64,000 nt of DNA from Lantana camara (taxonomy: Eukaryota; Streptophyta; Magnoliopsida; Lamiales; Verbenaceae), in the NCBI GenBank assembly GCA_037501455.1, contig CM074856.1, positions 51,117,001-51,181,000 of the forward strand, given 5' to 3'. Each line of letters starts with the position of its first letter. Position 1 is the stretch's first letter. A program made the position numbers and the translations under genes. Shown piece after piece: positions 46,903-57,964 of the stretch. Below the pieces are notes generated by a model, which was not told the DNA's origin, did no database searches, and worked only from the letters and a program-made list of their open reading frames with translations.

Positions 46903-48172
46903 ATACCATATATCTCTGCCTTGCTTATTAAATTTTGTCCGAGTAAATCAATCTGTGAAATTTTATGTTATGGAACTTAAATCTTATGACATTCACGGAT
47001 TGATTGTATGAGAAGTCAGAATTGCCTAATCGATGTTGGAGTAAATAGTTTTATGTTAACTCCGATTCTTGATTATTACTCTGTTTCCTGCACGCTGAAT
47101 TTTGTATTGTGATGATATGTTGTTTTCAGTTAATGCCCTTTAATTAGTTAATTGTGTTTAGATTATCACTTTGATAAAGTGATTAAGACAACATAATCAT
47201 GATTGCATGATGCGTAAATTAATAGGAAACCCATGACTTTTAGCATGTTGCTATATGTGTGCTTCGTGGTAAATCATTCTCAAATCACAAGAAAGGGAAT
47301 CCATTGGATTCATTAATATTCTGAAATTATGGCAGCATAAATTTGCAATATTCGGACTTATTCCTTCTAAGCACCATAGATTGATGACATACTCTATTTA
47401 CGGGAATATATTTTGGATTTCTTGTATCGGCATGTTGAGAAATTTTATTGGCTTACTCTGGAGATACGTGTCAAATTCTATTTAGTTTGACTAAGAATCT
47501 CCCTTTGGTTATATTCTGTGAATATCATGTCATTGTTTATCTCGCTGGAATTGCTATGAATAAATGCAGAATTGTGATTACATAAAGTTTTGATAATCAC
47601 ATTTTAGAAGTACGATAGATCACTGTATGATCCCGTAAGGTTCAATATTGGTCATCAAGAAATATGCATTAGATATTTTTCCGTGGTTCATGTAATTTTA
47701 TTTAATTGGAGGTTAGCCACAGCAACTCTAATTAAATTTAATTATGTGATAAAGTAAAATCACATATGTTATTTTAGATGTCTAATATTTTGTGCATATT
47801 ATAAGGTACTAATTTTCAGTGATCAATTAAATTTTATTTTATTAAAGACTAGCCACAGCATCTTTAATCGAATAAAATTTGTTTTTAGGGATCAAAATAT
47901 GGTACTTCCTCAAGTTAATAAGATAAATTATTGAATGCCTTTTCACTATTACCCACAGGGTTGTGGAATTGAATTTAATAATTTTATCAAGGGATAGAAA
48001 TTATCTCAAGTTTTCGATAATTCTATCATCAAGTAATGGATCTTATCGAATGAAAAATTTAGCCCACAGGCAATTTTTATGTCACTTGATTCATTTGTTT
48101 GTGGTTTGCATTGGTAAATCATAATTAGTTTATTTGCCTCAATTTAGTTATTAAGCATGTTTATATGATTTT
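46903..48172 (+). other. Copia B untranslated leader
   Basis: About 1.3 kb between primer site and gag has no long frame. It ends in atgattttgcag, which resembles a splice acceptor, immediately before the gag-like frame. That would explain why no in-frame ATG precedes gag, but splicing is inferred. Confidence 0.5.
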
Positions 48173-48175
48173 GCA

Positions 48176-48946
48176 GTTAGAAAACCTGTGGCTATCTCTG
48201 ATTTTAATATCGAAATCCCTGAATTAAATGGTGAGAATTATAAGATGTGGAAGGATGGGGTTCTCCTCCATTTAGGGTGTGTGGACATTGATTATGCTAT
48301 TCGGAAAGACAAAACACATATCACTGAAACCAGCACTTAAGCAGAAAGGGCTCTTTATGAACAGTGGGAGCGGTCTAACCGACTCAGTGTCATGTTCATA
48401 AAGACTAAAGTTCCTACTGGAATTTGTGGTTCTGTGGAAAAGCATGAGGATATCCGGGCATTACTGAAGGCACTGGATGAAAAGTTTGAGACTTCAGATA
48501 AGGCACTTGCCAGCACTTAGATAATGAAATTCTCAAACTTAAGGCTCACCGAAGTTAAAGGTGTGTGTGACCACATCAATAAGATGAGGGATATAGCAGC
48601 TCAATTGAAGAATCTTGAGGTTGATATGTCTGAAACTTTCCTTGTGCACTACATACTGAATACTCTTCCTAATCAATACGGTCCATTTAAGATCTCTTAC
48701 AACACACATAAGGAAAAATGGTCAATTAATGAACTTATGGCCATGTGTGTTCAAGAGGAGGGACGATTGGTTATGGAAATGGGAGAGAGTGCATTGGTGA
48801 CCACCCAAGGAAAGAGGACTTCTCATGCCAAGTATAAGATGAAGGAGAAATTACTTCCTAATGTTGATATCAAGAAGGAATCCAAGTGTTTCTTCTGTAA
48901 AAAGAAGGGACACATAAAGAAAGATTGCATCAAGTATAAGAAATAG
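48176..48946 (+). pseudogene. Copia B gag (UBN2-type) with zinc knuckle
   Basis: Gag forms the particle that packages element RNA. The frame reads FNIEIPELNGENYKMW near its start and contains a UBN2-like central part (ALDEKFET, HINKMRDIAAQLK, ILNTLP). It ends with the CCHC knuckle CFFCKKKGHIKKDC (about 48887-48930). TAA at 48338-48340, TAG at 48518-48520 and TAG at 48944-48946 interrupt it. The last separates gag from the protease frame, which continues in the same phase. No in-frame ATG is visible upstream. Confidence 0.8.
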
Positions 48947-48949
48947 CTT

Positions 48950-49897
48950 GTGAATAAAGGTAATTTAACCTCATTTGTTACGTATGAAGCAAATATGGTT
49001 GATGTTAATTGTAACACATGGTGGATTGATTCTGGTTCTACAATCCATGTCTCAAATTCCTTGCAGGGATTAACCAACCTGCGAAAACCAGTGGGAAGTG
49101 AACGATGCATCTATTCGGGAAACAAGATACAGTCACATGTGGAAGCTATTGGAACATGCAATCTAGTTCTTAAGAGTGCTTTTGTTTTGACATTAGAAAA
49201 GACTTTTTACATTCTTAGTTTCTCTAGAAATTTGATTTCAGTTTCAAGACTTGTCCCTTTTGGATACTCTTTTAACTTTTCAAACTCTTCTTTTAATTTG
49301 TCTTATGAATCTGAAATTATTGGACAAGGAGTGTTGTGTGATGGGCTTTATTCTCTTGATTTGCAAAATGACACCACTCATAATGTTATGCATGTTCAAG
49401 CTGGTATTAAGAGATGTGTTACAAATGAAAATTCTTCTGTTTTATGGCACCGGAGATTGGGACATATCTCCATTGATCGAATTAAGAGATTAGTAAATTA
49501 TGGGGTACTTAGTACTTTAGAATTTACTGATCTTGACACTTGTATAGACTGCATTAAGGTTAAGCAGACTAACAAGTCAAAGAAAGGTGTCAAAAGAAGT
49601 ACAACCATATTAGAAATCATACATTCGGATATATGTTGTCCAGACATGGATGTATATGGTCAGAAATACTTTATCGCCTTTATTGATGACTACTCACGAT
49701 ATATGCATCTCTACATGCTTCACCACAAAAGTGAAGCGTTAGAAGCCTTTAAGGTTTACAAGGTTGAAGTAGAGAAGCAATGTGGTAAGCAAATTAAGAT
49801 AGTGAGGACTGATAGAGGTGGTGAGTACTATGGTAGATACATTGAAGGTGGACAAGCTCAAGGTCCATTTGCGAAGCTCCAGACCAAAACGGTGTAG
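48950..49897 (+). pseudogene. Copia B protease and integrase N-terminal half
   Basis: The aspartic protease site WWIDSGSTIHV (about 49019-49051) should cleave the polyprotein. The pre-integrase HHCC zinc region includes LWHRRLGHIS (about 49443) and CIDCIKVK. The integrase core starts with IHSDICCPD (first catalytic Asp), then FIDDYSRYMHLYM and VRTDRGGEYYGRY (second Asp, about 49803). After GPFAKL the frame is lost. Compared with other copia integrases, roughly 15-20 residues before the conserved catalytic-Glu block are missing, and the following block continues in another frame from 49879. Confidence 0.85.
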
Positions 49898-52172
49898 TAG
49901 AAAGAAAAAACCGAACTTTAATGGACATGGTGCGTAGTATGCTTAGTGGTTCTAAGCTACCTAAGTCTTTATGGATTGAAGCTCTCAAAACGGCAGTGTA
50001 TGTGTTAAATCGAGTTCCAACTAAGGCTGTTTCTAAAACACCATTTGAGTTATTCAAAGGTTGGAAACCGAGCTTAAGACATACATGAGTATGGGGATGC
50101 CCATCTGAAGTGAGAGTCTATAATCCTCAGGAAAATAAACTTGATCCAAAGACCATTAGTGGGTATTTCGTTGGATATGCCGAAAGGTCTAAAGGATGCA
50201 AGTTTTATTGTCCATCTCATAGCACTAGGTTTGTGGAATCGAGAAATGCAAAATTTCTTGAGAATGACTTGATCAGTGGGAGTGATCAATTGCAGGATTT
50301 TATTTCTGTGAGGGATCAACCTTCTACTTCAAGTAATAGATTGGTTGTTATTCACAACACCCCTCAAGTACAACCGGGTGTTGAAGAACAATATAATGAA
50401 GATCCACATATTGCTGAAAATATTCAAGTAGATCAAACTGTTCAAGAAACTCCACAAGTTATTGAACAACAGGTAGAGCAGCATGATCTTAATGAGAATG
50501 TTGGTCAAGCCTTAAGGCGATCTACTAGAGAAAGGAAATCAGCACTTCCTAGTGACTATGTTGTGTATTTACAAGAATCTTACTGTGATGTTGGAGCTGA
50601 AAGTGATCCCGAGTCTTTTTCACAAGCTATGAGTTGTAATGAGTCAGAATTATGGTACAATGCTATGAAGGATGAGATGAACTCCATGAAATGTAATGAA
50701 GTCTGGGATCTTGTCAAGTTGTCTGACGGTGTAAAACCCATTGGTTGTAAATGGGTGTTTAAAACCAAGAGGGATTCATTAGGCAACATTGAGAGATATA
50801 AGGCTAGACTTGTTGCGAAGGGGTTCACTCAAAGAGAAGGAATCGATTATTCAGAGACATTCAGTCCTGTTTCTAAGAAAGATTCCTTACGCATTATATT
50901 GGCATTAGTAGCCTAATTTGACCTTGAATTGCAACAAATGGATGTGAAAACGACGTTTTTGAATGGTAATCTAGAGGAAAAGGTGTATATGAAACAACCT
51001 GAAGGATTCTCCTCTAGTGATGGTGAGCAGTTGGTGTGTAAGTTGAAAAAGTCCATATATGGATTGAAACAAGCCTCCCGACAATGGTATTTGAAGTTTC
51101 ATGATGTTATCTCTTCATTTGGGTTTGTTGAGAACATAAAGGATGAATGTATATACCGTAAGGTTAGTGGGAGTAAAATTTGTTTCCTTATCTTATATGT
51201 GGATGATATTTTACTTGCTACCAATGATAAGGGGATGCTATATGAAGTAAAACAATTTCTTTCTAACAATTTTGAGATGAAGGACATGGGCGAGGCATCT
51301 TATGTCATTGGCATTAAGATCCATCGAGATAGACATAAGGGAATTTTAGGTTTATCTCAAGAAGCCTATATCAACAAAATTTTAGAAAGATTTCGAATGA
51401 AGAATTGTTCATCAAGTATAGCTCCCATAGTGAAGGGTGACATATTCAATTTGAATCAGTGCCCGAAGAACAATCTTGAGAGGGAAGAAATGAGAAACAT
51501 TCCTTATGCTTCTGTTGTTGGAAGCTTGATGTATGCTCAGGTTTGTACAAGACCTGACATTGCATTTGCAGTTGGAATGTTAGGGAGATATTAGAGTAAC
51601 CCAGGTATTGACCACTGGAAAGCTGCAAAGAAAGCCTTGAGGTATCTTCAAGGGACTAAGGATTACATGCTTACATATAAACGACCAGACAATTTGGAGG
51701 TGATTGGGTACTCCGATTCAGACTTTGCTGGCTACGTTGACTCTCGTAGGTCAACATCAGAATACATTTTTATGCTTGCTGGTGGAGCTGTATCATGGAG
51801 GAGTGCAAAACAGACCCTAATTGCTACTTCCACTATGGAGGCTGAGCTCGTTTCATGTTTTGAGGCTACCTCACAAGGATTGTGGTTAAAGAGTTTCATT
51901 TCTGAGCTTGGAATTGTGGATTCAATTTCTAGGCCAATAAAGATACACTGTGGGAATTCAGCTGCTGTTTTCATGGCTAAGAATAACAGAAGTGGTAGTC
52001 GAAGTAAGCATATCGACACCAAGTATCTAGCCATAAGGGAACGTGTCAAGAATAAGGAAGTGGTCATTGAACACACACTGAATTGATGTTAGCTGATCCT
52101 TTGACTAAAGGCATGCCACCATATAAATTTAAGGATCATGTAGTTAGTATGGGACTTGTTTCTCATATGTAA
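49879..52172 (+). pseudogene. Copia B integrase C-terminus, reverse transcriptase and RNase H
   Basis: The frame starts [14 protein letters not shown], with the integrase Glu. [19 protein letters not shown] and a proline-poor linker follow. RT has WVFKTKRD, KARLVAKGFTQREGIDY, MDVKTTFLNG, the catalytic YVDDILLA (about 51196) and YGLKQASRQWY. RNase H has GYSDSDFAG (about 51709), the ATSTMEAEL block and SKHIDTKY. Stops are TGA 50086-50088, TAA 50914-50916 and TAG 51592-51594. A small deletion near 52075 shifts the frame so that it ends at 52086. Without it the frame would run to TAA at 52170-52172. No functional polyprotein is possible. Confidence 0.88.
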
Positions 52173-52442
52173 AGTATCGTTATTGGACAAATGTTGTGAA
52201 ACTCTGAATTTATGGATATTTCTCATGTTTTATGGATATGTGCACATTTATGTTGTTTTGAGAAATATCAATACGGTTTGGACCTCAAATGAACATAGGG
52301 TTTATTCATAAAGATTATGCGGCAAAGTTGAAACCATAATACATTGTAATACATGGAAGATACTACTCGTTCATAAGAGGATCTATCGCCATGATTCATG
52401 TATTGTGTTTTTTGAAGTTTGGGTAAATGTGGGTTTACGGAC

Positions 52443-52454
52443 CAAGTGGGAGAA
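52443..52454 (+). promoter_or_regulatory. Copia B polypurine tract
   Basis: caagtgggagaa just before the 3' LTR. Confidence 0.8.
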
Positions 52455-53028
52455 TGTTAGCAGTTTGTGGTCCGTTGGGATTCCTAACTGCATAAAGATA
52501 ATATTTATTGATTAATATTTTATTTTCTCACTAGTAATGACGTAAATAAAGAAACCCACTATCCACTAACTCTCACTATTCTAGAATTATCGGGAGATAA
52601 CCGCTAAAGAAAACGTAACTGATGGAGTTACGTATATATAAATACTAAAGAATTCCTAAGGTCCCTAAGCACAAAAAATACACATACAGAACCAATCCAT
52701 CAGGTTGTGAGGGTCGGTGCTTAGAAGAACCTTAAGGAGAAAAGGGTTTGAAGTATTCTTGGAAAAGAGAAGACTTGAAGCCATCGACGGTGTTGTTCGT
52801 GGTCATATTCGTGGGCGATCAATGTTTGAGTCGTCAAAATAAGAGCAATGGCGGGAGGTATTTCAATCCTAATTTCCGCTGCGATAAATTCATAATTAAA
52901 GTTTTCTATGAATCTGAATGATTATGCTTACATGTCTGATCGTTTGGCGGGCGGTATTTCGATCCTAATTTCCTCTGCGATAAATTCATAATTAAAGTTT
53001 TCTTTGAATTTGAATGATTATGCTTACA
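52455..53028 (+). repeat. Copia B 3' LTR (574 bp)
   Basis: It matches 46312-46888 with about 15 substitutions and a few small indels by eye. It carries the same 96-bp tandem duplication (units starting at 52851 and 52947) and is followed by actta at 53029-53033. Confidence 0.92.
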
Positions 53029-53033
53029 ACTTA

Positions 53034-54094
53034 TTCTTGATACTTAACTTACGACCCTCTTTTATAGAAGAGGAATCCTATTAGAGTTTAGTTTTTTTTA
53101 TGTATTTGTTCTTATTTGTCTGTGTTTATTAAGTTACACATTGTGCGGAGTTCTAATGATCAAGAATCTTCATTGGCTTGCTAACTCACGGTCAGTACTG
53201 GAACTTTTTGGAACTCGGGGGTACACAAGCTCTCGAGCTAAATATTATCTATTCGCAATTTTAACCACGGGTCCTTGAGGTAGAATTCCATCCATATATA
53301 TGTATATAATATCTAAAAAAAATGTTGAAATACAAAATATTCACTTTGAGATAACTAGTGGTGAAAAATTGAAACATTATACGAATATCGAAGACTATTC
53401 TTCCAATAACATCATTGTCTCAAAAATTATAAGAACGAATTTTGGATAAGTTGGGTTTTCGGAAATAAAAATCATAATTAACTGTAACAGTGATTTGTTA
53501 CTATTGTACAAGCCTCGAGATGTATATTTCCGTAATTAATTTATGGGTTTTGGGGTTTCATTTATTTTTATTTCGAGCAAACCTTGGTGGATTATTCGTA
53601 ATTATCTCTAATTATCACAATCACTTTGCGTTAATCATAATTAATCACTTTGAGTTAATATTAATGTTGCCTTTTTTTGGGTTTCAGACACAGCAAACTT
53701 ATATCCTTGTAATACCAATTAGATTAATCCTGATGCGAGCAAGTTTGTAATAACTTGTATCGGTCATTGGTGCAATTTCATTCGGTGATGGAGTAAACCC
53801 TGCCACGATCGAACACATCTAACATTTTTCATAAATGAATTGCAAATTGAGGATGTTTGAATTCTGTCGAGCTAGCTGGACTAATTCTATTTTATCAGTT
53901 TTATATGATTTATAAACCGGACACTCAATTGATTGGGTGGAATGAGATGTTAAATCTCTTAAATAAGATTAGAATTTAAATTTTCTCATTATGAATGGAA
54001 CAAACCACTCTCATATTAAATTTGTGCAGTATGTGAACGGAGACAGATAAAGGTGAAGGAAAAAAAAAAAAAAAAGAATAATAGATTTATATAA
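53034..54094. other. Non-coding stretch
   Basis: No gene is supported. The 86-codon frame at 53490-53750 has no motif. A poly-A run lies at 54060-54075. Confidence 0.5.
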
Positions 54095-54102
54095 ATATAC
54101 TA

Positions 54103-54275
54103 TGGGAAATTCTTGTATGCACTAGGTGTGGGTCCCGATGCATGTACCCACTATTTTTTAATTGAGAAAAAATAATATATATATATTTTCTTTTGATTTT
54201 TTTTCTGATTTTTATTCATTTTTTTGAATAAAAAAGTGGTGGGTGCATGCACCCGGTGCATGCAAGAATTATCCG
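54103..54275. mobile_element. Short TIR element (173 bp) with 8-bp target duplication
   Basis: The left end reads aattcttgtatgcac and the reverse complement of the right end reads aattcttgcatgcac. The inverted match continues through gtgcatgcacccac-type sequence. The 8-bp word atatacta is found on both sides (54095-54102 and 54276-54283), compatible with a hAT-type MITE. The spacer is A/T-rich. Confidence 0.6.
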
Positions 54276-54283
54276 ATATACTA

Positions 54284-55320
54284 GTTCTTTGATCCGCTTT
54301 CTGCACTCGGACAGAGAAAAGTGCAGATTGAGAAACCAAAAAATGAAAAAAAAAAAAAAAAAAAAAAAACAGAATTAATGGGTATGTTAGTTCTTGGTTC
54401 TTCTATCTATAGCATCCAAACCAAAAAAAACCATGATTTATAGGTATGTTAATTCTTGGATCCTCTTTCTGTGGTACCCAATGTGAGCGTAATATTCCAT
54501 ATTAATACTCTCTATTCTCTATATATACATTATATTTGTACTTTTTTCTAGGGAAGTATATATATACATTGTAATTAATAAAACAATATAATATCGAATA
54601 TTATCGTTTGCACTCAAACCTATAAATGTCGAGTGAGAAAAAAGGAGGAGGATTTGGAGGTGTGGTAGTCCTTGGTAGCTCAAAAATTGGAAGGAAAGAG
54701 GGATGGAATATAGGGTTTTACTAGTTTCTTGAGTTCCTATACCTCTTTGGCTATACATAGTCAGTTGTTGTAGGAGATAGTGCTTTGGAAAATCTACTAG
54801 ATTTGAGTAAATTTCATTTGCGCAAATTAAAAAGAGAATTAATTTGAAAAGATAAAATATTGTATATTCAATCTTGGAATCCATGGCAGTTGGATCTTAT
54901 CTTGTGTTTACAAGCAAGTGGATACTATAAACCGGAGGAGCAAGTGGATCTTTACTTGTGCTTAGGGAGAGAGCTTACCATTATAGTTAGTTTGGTATTG
55001 CATGAGATGTACATTGACATAACAATAGAGATCCAAGTATAAATATAACAAACAAGGGGCTAAGGGTAATTTATCCCAATTTATGTGCATCAGATTAGAC
55101 TTAGATGCAGTCGTAAAATCTCTACCGGCAAAATGAAAACTCAAAAGGATAACATATTGATGACCGACAAGTCTTTAAACAGTTCTAGAAGTTCACAGTA
55201 TGTACGAACTCCAACAAGAGCCCAGAAGGATTCGAACATAAGACATGGGAGTTGCACGGCAAGTTAGTGAGACGACAACGAACTCCGTAATTATACAAGA
55301 ATAAGGATAAATCAGTTAAT
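54284..55320. other. Non-coding stretch
   Basis: A long A-run at about 54343-54369 and AT-rich DNA. The 60-120-codon frames here have no recognisable motif. A faint B-box-like ggattcgaaca near 55229 is discussed under rejected items. Confidence 0.5.
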
Positions 55321-55655
55321 ATCACGGGCAGAGACGGAGCTCCCCACTTTAAATTTTGAAAATTTTCGTTTATTACCTATATTTTTTAGAAAAATTTTAT
55401 TTTCGCCCCTCCCCCCCCCCCCCCCCCCCCCCCTAAATTTAAAAAAAATCATTTTCTACCTATATATTTTAGAAAATTTTATAATTTTGCCCCCCTTATT
55501 TTAGATTTTCGCCCCCTAATTATAGATTTTATCCCTTTTATTTTAAAATAAATTATAACTTCACCCCTCTTAAAAAAATATTATTTATATTATTGATATT
55601 ACGAATTTTTCGCCCCCGCCTCGTTGCAATTCCTGGCTCCGTCCCTGATCACGGG
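55321..55655. mobile_element. hAT-type MITE (55329-55647) with exact 8-bp target duplication
   Basis: The left terminus cagagacggagct matches the reverse complement of the right terminus, cagggacggagcc. This is the CAGGGGCGGAGCC-like end common in plant non-autonomous hAT elements. The flanking 8 bp are identical: atcacggg at 55321-55328 and 55648-55655. The 319-bp element has no coding frame. It contains repeated ttttagaaaa and cgcccc words and an uninterrupted run of 23 C (about 55411-55433). Confidence 0.85.
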
Positions 55656-57040
55656 AAGTGTAACAACGAGAGACTTAAACCCCTAATTGAGATAAGATCT
55701 CAATACTACATAAAGGGGATGTAGGTCAAAGAAAAAGACAAACCAAAACTAATAGAGAGAAGAGGGTAATTAAAAACAATTCGGAAATTATCACATATAA
55801 AATGTGATAAAAATTAGAGACAATTAGGAACAATCATCTAACCTTAATAATTTACATGGTTGTGTATATTGGTTCCAATATTATTAATTTGCAGTCAGCA
55901 CCCTTTAGTGGTACTTCCAGAAGAAAGAAAGAACAACGAGCCTTCATCTAAATTATGTTTGCATCAATTTAATATTCTTTCTTTCTTTCAATTTCTAGTG
56001 TCAAAAACTCACAGATCGTGATCGAAACATGGTGGAAGAGATTACTGATTTGAGGTAAACTTTGGGAAAAGAACAAATAAGTTCCAATCTATAGCACCTT
56101 TTATTGCTTCAAGTTAGCACAAAGAGAAAGGAACAAAAAAGAGAAGTGATTTGATGCAGAAATGTGTCTTGAAATCCCTTATTCGTAATAGTTGTGTGAT
56201 CCAATAAAAACGAATGAACCACATTATAGATTAGGTTAGATATTTTAGTTCCAACCATAATGAATACAAATATCTTCACATAGATAGCACCTCAAATTTC
56301 TAAATCAAGACAATTCAATGGAATCTTGGGCCCAAAAAACGGGGCCATTCCCATAGACTTTTGCTGCATAGGCCATGGAGTGACGTTTCCACATGATAGT
56401 ACCATTTTTGTAGTTGTTGTTATTATTATTATTGACAATAGAATTAACGCCAACTCTTATCTAATTATATTGTAGGTCACATTTGACAGCAAAATTATGC
56501 AAAAATTCTACCAAAAAAGTGTGAGAATCTTGCACGTTATTCGCTATTAGAGTCGGGGTTTCGGAAAGATAAGCAATGAACGATCAAATTTTAGGATATC
56601 ACGTTAGTTTTCGATATGAACTTAAGCCATTAATTTACTCATAAGTTCAAACCAAACTAATGAAGTAATTCAAATCAAAGGAATGATGTAGAATCAATTA
56701 GAAGTATTAATTTTCTTGGTTGGTTAAATTCGAGCTCGAACTAGAAAAGGTATAAAATATGATTGGGTTTGATTCATTTGCAGCCAAAGTATGTCTTCTT
56801 AATAGGTTTTCGGTTGTGCAATGAACTTTATTTAGATAGAATTAATCCATCGGGTTGAACTTTTCTCTATACTCCTCAATTTAGCCAAGGTATACTTGAA
56901 AAAAATAGTAAAACATAAACATTATTATTCATATTTTTTTGACCTAAATTAGTATTCATATTATTGGTTTTATTAACATCATACTATAATTAACTTATTA
57001 ATTTAATAATAAAAATAAATATAAATAAAAAACAAACGGG
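55656..57040. other. Non-coding stretch
   Basis: No coding frame or element end was recognised. A short (att)n tract lies near 56420. Confidence 0.5.
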
Positions 57041-57071
57041 AAATTCCCGAAAAATCCCCAAATGAGGACTC

Positions 57072-57396
57072 AAATTTGCTTTAACTCCCCATTTTTAAAA
57101 AAGTTCCTCTTTGCTCCCTAGATGACAGGCCAAATTTGCTTTAACTCCCCATAGTTGTATTAAAACTCAAGAATCTCGTACCCGAACCCCGGAATCACGT
57201 ACTTAAATGCCCAAATGATGTATTTGCCCCCAAATTCGAGATTTGGACATTTAAGTACGTGATTTCGGGGTTCGGGTACGAGATTCTTGAGTTTTAATAC
57301 AACCTTAAAAAAAAATGGGGAGTTAAAGCAAATTTGGCTTGTCATCTAGGGAGCAAAGAGGAATTTTTTTAAAAATGGGGAGTTAAAGCAAATTTT
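57072..57396. repeat. Long palindrome (arms about 155 bp), MITE-like
   Basis: The left arm begins aaatttgctttaactcccca and the right arm ends with its reverse complement. Matching words occur in mirrored order: ctttgctccctagatgaca, gttgtattaaaactcaag, aatctcgtacccgaacccc, cacgtacttaaatg. The arms are nearly identical with a short central spacer near 57215-57240. The word aaatttgctttaactcccca occurs twice in each arm. A transcript would form a long hairpin. It ends about 570 bp upstream of the protease start codon. No target duplication was identified. Confidence 0.8.
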
Positions 57397-57764
57397 TTCA
57401 ACTTTTAGGTACTTTTTAAAAAAGACCCCAAAAACAAAAGGATATAAAAAGGAAGATAATAGTATGAGCCAAAAAAAAAAAACTTTCTCCTGTATTATCA
57501 TTGTTATTTAAATTTTTAAATATTTTAAATTATCATATGTACTTTATAAAAAATTTAAATTATTATTTATATTTTATAAAAAAATTCAAATGTTCGATCA
57601 TTTAGATATTAACACGTAAGTTATTTTTTATTAGAAATTATTATTTGTAATCTAGCTATAACATCCATTTTCAGCCGTCGCTTATTCTTTAATCTTTCCA
57701 CGACAATTTCTAAACATACCCGCACCTCAAAGATTCTCTAGATTCCATCCCACAACACGACATC

Positions 57765-57964
57765 CCTCAGCCAATCATGGGCCTCCACCGCACCATTCCT
57801 GCGGGACCCACAAGACTCTGATTGGCCAAAGTCCCAAGCAGTGGGCCCCACCCGTGATGGACATAAATAGGAATCCCCGTAGACTCTCACTCCGCATTAC
57901 CTCAGTCTTCACCGATTACACACACCAAACCTCATCTTCATCGGAGGAATCTGAATCCATAGCC
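57765..57964 (+). promoter_or_regulatory. Core promoter and 5' UTR of the aleurain-like gene
   Basis: CCAAT boxes occur at 57771-57775 and, inverted, at about 57821. A TATA-like ataaatag at 57863-57870 puts transcription start near 57895. The likely 5' UTR (about 57895-57964) is CT/CA-rich. The start-like codons at 57854-57859 lie upstream of or within the TATA region and should not be in the mRNA. Confidence 0.6.

Larger units (their letters stand above)
46312..53028 (+). mobile_element. Ty1/copia element B, complete structure but pseudogenised (6.7 kb)
   Basis: LTRs of 577 and 574 bp begin tgttagcagtttgtgg and end atgcttaca. A perfect 5-bp target duplication actta flanks them (46307-46311, 53029-53033). 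Primer site, gag-pol in copia order (integrase before RT) and polypurine tract are present. The LTRs differ at roughly 15 sites plus small indels by eye, clearly more than the gypsy or copia A pairs, so it is an older insertion. Its coding region has several stops and frameshifts. Confidence 0.95.

Noticed and set aside
55225..55245. Possible SINE B box (ggattcgaaca, minus strand)
   Set aside because: No convincing A box at the right spacing, no tail and no target duplication were found.
57854..57964. Upstream in-frame extension of the protease reading frame
   Set aside because: It overlaps the TATA-like box and lies before the likely transcription start. The signal peptide begins exactly at the ATG at 57965.
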